A DNA stretch of 64,000 bases, taken from positions 71,876 through 135,875 of the forward strand of contig JBHJHE010000005.1 of assembly GCA_050331095.1 (NCBI GenBank). Reading direction: 5' to 3'. This document shows, piece after piece, positions 54,358 to 61,309 of the stretch (position 1 is the first letter of the stretch; every line of letters begins with the position of its first letter). The notes under the pieces were generated by a model. It was not told the origin of the DNA. It saw only the letters and a list, made by a program, of their open reading frames with translations, and did not search any database. The DNA is from MED-G105 sp050331095 (GTDB taxonomy: Bacteria; Pseudomonadota; Alphaproteobacteria; Caulobacterales; Parvularculaceae). The position numbers and the translations under genes were made by a program.

Positions 54358-57300
54358 CTACGGCCTTGGCGCGGTGCGCTCCACGAGTTCGCCTATCTTC
54401 CGCACATAGAGCGTCAGTTTGCCGACGCCCATGTCGGCGTCGAGCTGCAGATCCTTGATAAAGCGTTCCGCGCGGTCGATCGCAGGGCCGAAATCGCTGA
54501 TCCAGTCGGCGACGAGCCCGTCGACCCACTCGCGCGTCGGGGCGTCGGGCGCGGCGTCCTTCAAGGCGCAGGCGTGTCGTGCGGCGTTCTCCGCGAGCCG
54601 CGCCTGGCTCGCCGACAGTTCCTCCGTCAACCGACGCACGGCGAGCCGTTCGAAATGTTGCGGATACGTTGTTTGTTGCGCGCGCACGCGGGTTGCGGCG
54701 ATTTCGAAGCGATCGCCGACCGCGAAGAACGCCATGCCGATGGGGATCTCGTCCCAGCCCGTACGGCGCGACAGGTTGACGATGTCGCTCGCGAACTCGA
54801 GCGCCGGCATCATCGCCGCTTCCGCGGCGATCTCCGCCGGCGCGCCCGCCTTGCGCCAGTCGGCCTCGCGCGCCTCGAGCGCGTCCGCGGCTTTCGGCGA
54901 CAGGACGTCGCGCATGTCCCGGCGCAAGTCCGCAATCGGATCTTTAAAGCGTTCGACGAGCCCTTTGACGCCGTCGGCTTCGAGCGCGCCCATGGCGTCG
55001 GCGTCGTTCAGAAAGCGGTAGACGGCGGAACGGATGAGTTCCGACGCGGTCAGATAAAGATCCGCCTGCAGCGACGCGGGGACCTTGTTGTCGAGGGCGT
55101 TGACCGCGTCGGCGAAGCGCGACAGATCGTGGATGCGCCGCGCGCCCTCATAGGCCAGGGTGACCTCCGCGGGGCTCGCCCCCGTCGCTTCCGTCATTCG
55201 CGAGACGAAGGTCGCGCCGCAAGTGTCGACGACTTCGTTGGCTAGCCGGGTCGCGACGATCTCGCGCCGGAGGCGGTGGCCGGCGACCGCGTCCTTGAAC
55301 TCGCGCACACGTTCGGGGAAGTAATCGAACAGCTCCCGCTCCGTCATCGGATCGTTCGGCGCATCGGACGCGACAAGCGCATCGAAGAGGTGCATCTTCG
55401 CGTAGGCGGTCAGGACGCTGAGCTCCGGTCGGGTCAAGGCCTCGCCGTTCGCGCGCATCGTCGCTAGCCGGCGGTCGCTCGGCAGGGTTTCAAGCGCGCG
55501 GTCGAGGCGGCCGGCCTGTTCGAGCGTGTTGATGAAGCGGGCGTAGGAATCGTGGTCCGACGCCGCGCGCGCGCACATCAGCGTGATCGCGCGGGTCTGG
55601 TCGTAATTGTGTTTCAAGACGTGGGCGCCGACATCGTCGGTCATCTCCTTCAGAAGCGCGTCGCGGGCGGATGGCTCGAGATCGCCGCGCTCAATCGCGC
55701 CGGCGAGAAGGATCTTGATGTTGACTTCGTGGTCGGAGGAATCAACGCCCGCCGAGTTGTCGACGGCGTCGGTGTTGATCCGTCCGCCCTTGCGCGCGAA
55801 GGCGATGCGCGCCTCTTGCGTGAGGCCGAGATTGGCGCCTTCGCCGACGACGCGCATGCGCATCTCGTCGGCGTCGATGCGGATGGCGTCGTTCGCCCGA
55901 TCGCCGACGCGCCAGTTCTCCTCACCCTTCGCTTTGAAGTAGGTGCCGATGCCGCCAAGCCAGAAGAGCTCGACGCGCGATTTCAGAATGGCGCGAATGA
56001 CGTCCGTAGGCGTTGCGCTGGCCTCTTTAATGTCGAGAAGCTTGCGGGCTTCCTCCGACAGGGCGATTGACTTCGACGCGCGGGAGAAAACGCCGCCGCC
56101 TTTGGAGATCAGGGCCTTGTCGTAGTCGACCCACGAACTGCGGGCGAGGCCGAAGAGCCGCGCGCGTTCCGCCCACGACGTTTCCGGGTCTGGATCGGGG
56201 TCGATGAAAATGTCGCGATGATCGAACGCAGCTACGAGCTTGATCTTCTTTGACAGGAGCATGCCGTTGCCGAAAACGTCGCCGGACATGTCGCCGACGC
56301 CCGCCGCCGTGAACGGCTCTTCCTGGATGTCTTTGCCCATTTCGCGGAAGTGGCGCTTCACCGCCTCCCAAGCCCCGCGCGCGGTGATGCCCATCGCCTT
56401 ATGATCGTACCCGGCCGATCCGCCGGAGGCGAACGCGTCGCCAAGCCAGAAGCCGTAGGACGTCGCGATGTCGTTGGCCGTGTCGGAGAAGGTGGCCGTG
56501 CCTTTGTCGGCGGCGACGACGAGATAGGGGTCCGGATCGTCCCAGATCACCGTGTCGGCGGGGGGCCGCGTGTCGCCGTCGACGATATTGTCGGTGACGT
56601 CGAGAAGGGCCCGGATGAAGCACTGATAGGCGCGCCGTCCCTCTTCGAAAATCTCGGCCCGGTCGCCGTCGACGGGGAGCTGTTTCGGGAAGAACCCGCC
56701 CTTCGCGCCCGACGGTACGATGACGGCGTTTTTGACGCGCTGCGCCTTCACGAGGCCCAGAACCTCGGTGCGGAAGTCCTCGCGCCGGTCGGACCAGCGC
56801 AAGCCCCCGCGCGCGACGGGCCCGAACCGAAGGTGCACGCCATCGACGCGCGGCCCCGAGACGAAGATTTCGCGAAAGGGTTTCGGGTCGGGGATCTCGC
56901 CAAGGCCTTGCGGGTCGATCTTGAAGGCGATGCACGAGCGCGGTCGTCCGTCCACGCCTTTCTGGTAATAGTTCGTGCGCGTCACGGATTTGAAGAAGTT
57001 GAGGAAGCGCCGGATGATGCGGTCTTCGTCAAGGCTGTCGACGCCCTCGAGAAGCTCCCGGACGCGATCCTCCGCCGCCTGCGCCGCGTGGGCCCGCGCG
57101 TCGAGATCCTCCTCGCCGCCAGCGCGGCGAAGCGCGGGGTCGAAGCGCGCGTGAAAGACGCCGACGAGGGCGCGCGCCACGTCCGGGTGGCGCACGAGCG
57201 TGTCCTCGATATAGCTCTGCGACATGGGCGAGCCGGTCTGCAGCGCATACTTCGCCGCTGCGCGCAACACCCAGGCTTCGCGCCAGTCAAGGCCGGCGGC

Positions 57301-59301
57301 GACGACGAGCGCGTTGAAGCCGTCGTCCTCCGTTTCGCCGGCGAGGACGGCCCCGAACGCGGCCTCCAATTTCGGCTTCACCGCGTCGACGACGATAGGC
57401 CGCTTGTGCTTTTGCTCGGCGTGGAAATCGTTGATCCACGTCGTCTCGGCGGCGCCTGCGCCGTTGGCGTAGTCGTCCTCGCGCGTGCGCACGGAGAAGT
57501 TCGCCTCTTCGATGACGTTGAGCCCGAGATTCTCAAGGCGCGGAATAAGGTCCGACAGGGGCATCGGCGCGCCGCGGCTGTAAAGCTTCAGGTTGATCGC
57601 GTGGTCGGGGTCGCCCGCTCGGCGGAAGGCGCGTTGCGCACGGGCCCCCATCGCCTCGAGCGCGCCGATGTCGGCGAGCGCGTCCAGCGGCGACTGGCGC
57701 TCCAGATAGCCCGCGTCAAACGCGTTCTTGTAGCGCGCGAAAAGACCCGTCGGCGCCGCGCCGCCATGGGCCTCGCGCAGTTCCTCGAGAAGCGCGTCCG
57801 ACCAGCCGCGCGTGATCTCGCGGCAGCGGCGCGTCAACTCGATAATGCCGGGTCCGTCCGGCGCGCCGGGCTCGATCGAGATGATGAAGTGGACGCGCAC
57901 GAGCAGGGCGTCGCCGAAGCTCGGATTGAACGATGCGATGCGGCCATTGAACGCGTCGGCGAGCATTTCGCCGATCTCTTCGCGCACGGTCGAGCTGAAG
58001 CTGTCGCGCGGCACAAAGACGATCGCTGAGACGAAGCGGTCGAACCGGTCGCGCCTAAGGAACAGCTTCGTACGCGGACGCTTGAAGAGGCGAAGGATGC
58101 CGAGCGCGATGCCGCGTAAGGCGTCGATGTCGCTTTGGAAGATCTCGTCGCGCGGATAGGTGTCGAGAATGTTGCGCAGGGCTTTTTCGTTGTGGCTCCC
58201 CGGCATGAAGCCCGCGCCTTCGACGACTTTGCGCACCTTCGCTCGCAGCACCGGCAGATCCGAAGCCGGACGGTTATAGGCGTCCGCCGTGAAAAGGCCG
58301 ATGAACCGATCCTCGCCGGTGACCCGCCCGTCGAGCGCGTAGGACTTGACGCCGATGTAATCCATCTGGACCCGCCGGTGAACGATCGACTTGGCGTTCG
58401 CTTTGGCGATCAGCACAGGTTCGGGCGAATCGATGAAGTCGCGCACGGCGGGCGAAAGATCGCCGCTCTCCGTATACGTTGATTTGAGGATGCGTTTTGA
58501 GCCGTCGCGCGCGATGCCGAGATCGAGCGATTGGTCGTGCTCGAACTTGCCGGTCGCGCTGTCATAGTCGTAGCGGCGAGCGCCGAGGAAGGCGAGGCGG
58601 TTGTCCCACAGCCATTTGAGGAATTCGATCGATTCCCGGAACATTTCGCGGTCCGCGCCCGGCGGCTGGGATCGCTCCAGTTGCGCAATGCACCGCGCGA
58701 GGCGGGCGCGCATCGGCTCCCAGTCGTCGACGGCCATCGTCACATCGTCAAAGATGCGCTGAATTTCTGAGTAGAGATAATCGATCTCGGCGTCGTCGAC
58801 CGGCGGGTCCATCTCCGCATAGATCATTGACTCACGGACGGTCTCGCCGGCGCCGCCGCGCGCGGCCGCGCGCGCGCCCTCCGTGTCCCGGCGCACGTCG
58901 ACGACGGCGTTGACGAAGGACGAGACCGGCTTGCCCGCGTCGGCGAGGGCGCCGGAGATGCTGTCGACGATGAACGGGCGGTCGTCCGTCGTGATCTCTA
59001 GGACGAGCCGCGCCTCGCGCCAGTCGGCGCCCGGCTCATGGGTGAGGTTGATGAGGGATTCGTTGCGCGCCCGGATTTCCGCCGCGCCCCAGGCCCGGCG
59101 CGCGCGCTCCAGCAGATCCTGCGGCTCGTCCCAATGGCGGTCTTCGCCGGTGGCGAACCGTACGATCTGCACAAGCAAATGGCGAAATGCGGGCTCGAGG
59201 CCCCCATCGGCGTCCTTCGGCGCGCTGGCGTCCGCCATCGCCATCTCAAGGACGGTCTTCAGCGTGCGTTCGTCGTCCGGCGCGTAAAAGCCTTCAGGCA
59301 T
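54358..59301 (-). CDS. NAD-specific glutamate dehydrogenase, 180-kDa class
   Basis: Oxidises glutamate to 2-oxoglutarate with NAD. At 1647 residues it has the normal size for this class (GdhZ of Caulobacter). A large N-terminal region with ACT-like subdomains precedes the catalytic core. There, GGLRWSDRREDFRTEVLGLVKAQRVKNAVIVPSGAKGGFFPKQL holds the substrate lysines, DNIVDGDTRPP and SYGFWLGDAFASGGSAGYDHKAMGITARGAWE mark the dinucleotide domain, and a long helical C-terminal domain follows. ATG 59301; the stop is TAG. In Caulobacter the homologue also links metabolism to cell division. Confidence 0.96.
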   Translation of the reverse strand: MPEGFYAPDDERTLKTVLEMAMADASAPKDADGGLEPAFRHLLVQIVRFATGEDRHWDEPQDLLERARRAWGAAEIRARNESLINLTHEPGADWREARLVLEITTDDRPFIVDSISGALADAGKPVSSFVNAVVDVRRDTEGARAAARGGAGETVRESMIYAEMDPPVDDAEIDYLYSEIQRIFDDVTMAVDDWEPMRARLARCIAQLERSQPPGADREMFRESIEFLKWLWDNRLAFLGARRYDYDSATGKFEHDQSLDLGIARDGSKRILKSTYTESGDLSPAVRDFIDSPEPVLIAKANAKSIVHRRVQMDYIGVKSYALDGRVTGEDRFIGLFTADAYNRPASDLPVLRAKVRKVVEGAGFMPGSHNEKALRNILDTYPRDEIFQSDIDALRGIALGILRLFKRPRTKLFLRRDRFDRFVSAIVFVPRDSFSSTVREEIGEMLADAFNGRIASFNPSFGDALLVRVHFIISIEPGAPDGPGIIELTRRCREITRGWSDALLEELREAHGGAAPTGLFARYKNAFDAGYLERQSPLDALADIGALEAMGARAQRAFRRAGDPDHAINLKLYSRGAPMPLSDLIPRLENLGLNVIEEANFSVRTREDDYANGAGAAETTWINDFHAEQKHKRPIVVDAVKPKLEAAFGAVLAGETEDDGFNALVVAAGLDWREAWVLRAAAKYALQTGSPMSQSYIEDTLVRHPDVARALVGVFHARFDPALRRAGGEEDLDARAHAAQAAEDRVRELLEGVDSLDEDRIIRRFLNFFKSVTRTNYYQKGVDGRPRSCIAFKIDPQGLGEIPDPKPFREIFVSGPRVDGVHLRFGPVARGGLRWSDRREDFRTEVLGLVKAQRVKNAVIVPSGAKGGFFPKQLPVDGDRAEIFEEGRRAYQCFIRALLDVTDNIVDGDTRPPADTVIWDDPDPYLVVAADKGTATFSDTANDIATSYGFWLGDAFASGGSAGYDHKAMGITARGAWEAVKRHFREMGKDIQEEPFTAAGVGDMSGDVFGNGMLLSKKIKLVAAFDHRDIFIDPDPDPETSWAERARLFGLARSSWVDYDKALISKGGGVFSRASKSIALSEEARKLLDIKEASATPTDVIRAILKSRVELFWLGGIGTYFKAKGEENWRVGDRANDAIRIDADEMRMRVVGEGANLGLTQEARIAFARKGGRINTDAVDNSAGVDSSDHEVNIKILLAGAIERGDLEPSARDALLKEMTDDVGAHVLKHNYDQTRAITLMCARAASDHDSYARFINTLEQAGRLDRALETLPSDRRLATMRANGEALTRPELSVLTAYAKMHLFDALVASDAPNDPMTERELFDYFPERVREFKDAVAGHRLRREIVATRLANEVVDTCGATFVSRMTEATGASPAEVTLAYEGARRIHDLSRFADAVNALDNKVPASLQADLYLTASELIRSAVYRFLNDADAMGALEADGVKGLVERFKDPIADLRRDMRDVLSPKAADALEAREADWRKAGAPAEIAAEAAMMPALEFASDIVNLSRRTGWDEIPIGMAFFAVGDRFEIAATRVRAQQTTYPQHFERLAVRRLTEELSASQARLAENAARHACALKDAAPDAPTREWVDGLVADWISDFGPAIDRAERFIKDLQLDADMGVGKLTLYVRKIGELVERTAPRP

Positions 59302-59411
59302 CTCTTCTGCGTCTCCCGCTGCGGCGTCGCGGCGCGCGCGTCGATGTGACGGAAGAGGGGTCTGCGGACGATCGCGCGCAGCGCCTATTAGACCGAGGGC
59401 GCTAAGGAAGT

Positions 59412-60041
59412 CTAACGAAACTCATGCGGCGCCGCGGCGGCGCGCGGATAGCGCGCCATCGCCGCCGTCGCGCGCCGGCGGGCGAGCCCGGCGAGAACAG
59501 CGAGCCCGCCGAGCGCTGCGAGGCCGAGGGCGAGCGTTGCTGGTTCGGCGGGCGAGCCGGCGAGCGACGCCGTCAAGAAGCCGAGCGCGGGCAAGAAGGC
59601 GGCGGCCGCGAGGACAGGCGAGGCGGCGTGGAGCGTCGCGGCCACGAACGCCGTTGCGAGAAGGATCGCCCGCAGGGCCGTCGCCTCGGCGTCGGCGGCG
59701 AGAAGCGGCGCTCCCGCGCCAAGCGCGGCGCTGATGATCGCAAGCCGGGCGGCGTAGCGCGCGCGCCAACGGAAGGGTCGGGCCGTAGCTGCGCCGCCGA
59801 AGCGATAGCTTCGCCGCAACCGTTCGCCCGCCGCGAGGGCCGGGGCGAGGAGGGCGAGCCAGATCGCGACGCGCCAATGCGCCGGCGGTCCGAAAACGCC
59901 CGCCGCTGCGCCACCGCTTAGCGCGGCGGCCGCCAGCGCGACGAGCGCGAGCCCTGCGCGCGCGCGCCGCGAGGCCGCGTCGATGCGGTCAAGTTCGGCG
60001 CGGCGCGACAGCCTTTCCCGCCACGGTGACGCGGCGGTCAT
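59412..60041 (-). CDS. Unknown multi-pass membrane protein
   Basis: The 209-residue protein is rich in Ala and Leu with about five to six hydrophobic helices (for example ALVALAAAALSGGAAAG, VAIWLALLAPALAAG, AILLATAFVAATLHAASPVLAAAAFLPALGFLTASLAG). It has an Arg-rich loop, RWRARYAAR, and a C-terminal RRRATAAMARYPRAAAA. No family is recognised. The ATG at 60041 overlaps the cupin gene's TGA, so it ends a three-gene unit. Ends with TAG. Confidence 0.65.
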   Translation of the reverse strand: MTAASPWRERLSRRAELDRIDAASRRARAGLALVALAAAALSGGAAAGVFGPPAHWRVAIWLALLAPALAAGERLRRSYRFGGAATARPFRWRARYAARLAIISAALGAGAPLLAADAEATALRAILLATAFVAATLHAASPVLAAAAFLPALGFLTASLAGSPAEPATLALGLAALGGLAVLAGLARRRATAAMARYPRAAAAPHEFR

Positions 60042-60475
60042 GAAGAACTGGACCGAGGGAGCGGCCGCCAATCCGGCGGGGCGAGCTCGAACGCCGCGAA
60101 CTCAAAGCCCGGCGCGACGGTGCAGCCGACAAGGCTGTAGGCGCCGAGGGACTCCGCGGTCTGCCAGGCTTGCGGTGGCACGACCGCCTGGGGCCGCTCG
60201 CCGGCCGTCAGGTTGGACCCGAGTCGGACGCTGCGTGCGTCGCTCCCGTTCTCCGAGATCGTCAGCGCCAGCGGCCCGCCGGCGTAAAAATGCCAGACCT
60301 CGGCGCTGTCGATCCGATGCCAATGGGAATGCTCGCCCGCGCCAAGGAGGTAGTAGATGGCGGTCGACGCTGCGCGGCCTTCGCCGGCTGTGTCGCGAAA
60401 GGTCTCGCGGTACCAGCCGCCTTCCGGGTGCGGCGCCAGGTCGAGCAGGCGGACGACGTCTTCAGCGCGCGTCAC
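60038..60475 (-). CDS. DUF985 cupin-fold protein
   Basis: The 145 residues form the single cupin of the DUF985/YML079w-like family: LDLAPHPEGGWYRETFRD, AIYYLLGAGEHSHWHRIDSAEVWHFYAGGPLAL, VVPPQAWQTAESLGAYSLVGCTVAPGFEFAAFELA. The HSHWH and final ALVGC/VAPGF segments are diagnostic. GTG 60475 overlaps the TPR-like gene's stop (GTGA). Some relatives bind nucleotide-sugar-like ligands; function unproved. Confidence 0.9.
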   Translation of the reverse strand: MTRAEDVVRLLDLAPHPEGGWYRETFRDTAGEGRAASTAIYYLLGAGEHSHWHRIDSAEVWHFYAGGPLALTISENGSDARSVRLGSNLTAGERPQAVVPPQAWQTAESLGAYSLVGCTVAPGFEFAAFELAPPDWRPLPRSSSS

Positions 60476-61263
60476 TCCGCCGGCGGCTCCGGGTTCGGAG
60501 ATCCCTGGTTCTCGGGCTCCGGGCTCTCGGACTCTGGGTTTTCGGGGTCCGTCGCCCGCATCGATCGCAACACGATGGCGACGCCGCTCTGGGCGAGCTC
60601 GCCGCGGAGAACGAGCGCGTCAATGTTCCGCGGGTCGAGCTGCAAGGCCGCGACCACGTCTTCCGCCGCCAGCCGCGGGGTTTGCAGCGCGTGGCGGGCC
60701 TTGGCGCGCACGACGTAGGCTTCGGCCGTTACGACGCCCGCCTCCTCGGCGGCGGTGACGGCGTCCGCCGCCGCTTGCCAGGCGCCGTCGGCGGCGTGGG
60801 CTTTCGCCGCGACGATGTTGAGCTCGGCCTGATCGGGCGACAGGTTCGCCGCGCGCGCCGCCGCGTCCCGCGCCTCGGCGCTCGCGTCGGCGTCGAGGTA
60901 GGCGAGGGCCGCTTCGGCGAAGATCCGCGCGCGCACGTCTGGTCCGCCGATCTCTTCGCGCTCGCCGAGCGTCACCAGCCGCGTCGCGGCGAGGCGCGGA
61001 AACCCGGCCGCGAGATCCGCGATCGCAAGGCAGTGTTGGCCCTTCGCGCCGCCGCCCTCGAGCGCCCAGCGCTGCGCCGCCGCGCGCCCGATCTCCACGT
61101 CTTCGGCGATGAGGGCGACGCAGGCGTCGTAAACGTCGCCGTCCGCGAAGACGCTGTCCGTCGCCGCGTCGGCGTTGGACAGATAGGAGGGCGCGATCGG
61201 CGCTTCCGGCGTCGCGGCGAGGACGAGCCCCGCGACCGCTGCGACCGGCAGTTGAACAAACAT
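60472..61263 (-). CDS. Exported TPR-like protein
   Basis: The 263-residue protein has an N-terminal signal-like helix (LPVAAVAGLVLAATPEA). Repeated helix pairs follow, such as ARIFAEAALAYLDADASAEARDAAARAANLSPDQAELNIVAAKAHAADG and VRAKARHALQTPRLAAEDVVAALQLDPRNIDALVLRGEL, matching tetratricopeptide spacing. The last 25 residues are a Pro/Glu/Ser tail from imperfect short repeats. First gene of an overlapping set (TPR–cupin–membrane protein) and 46 bp downstream of divL. Function unknown. Confidence 0.75.
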   Translation of the reverse strand: MFVQLPVAAVAGLVLAATPEAPIAPSYLSNADAATDSVFADGDVYDACVALIAEDVEIGRAAAQRWALEGGGAKGQHCLAIADLAAGFPRLAATRLVTLGEREEIGGPDVRARIFAEAALAYLDADASAEARDAAARAANLSPDQAELNIVAAKAHAADGAWQAAADAVTAAEEAGVVTAEAYVVRAKARHALQTPRLAAEDVVAALQLDPRNIDALVLRGELAQSGVAIVLRSMRATDPENPESESPEPENQGSPNPEPPAE

Positions 61264-61309
61264 GCGCGAACCATACGCGGCTCCGTGCGCTAGCGAAACG
61301 CCCCGGCGC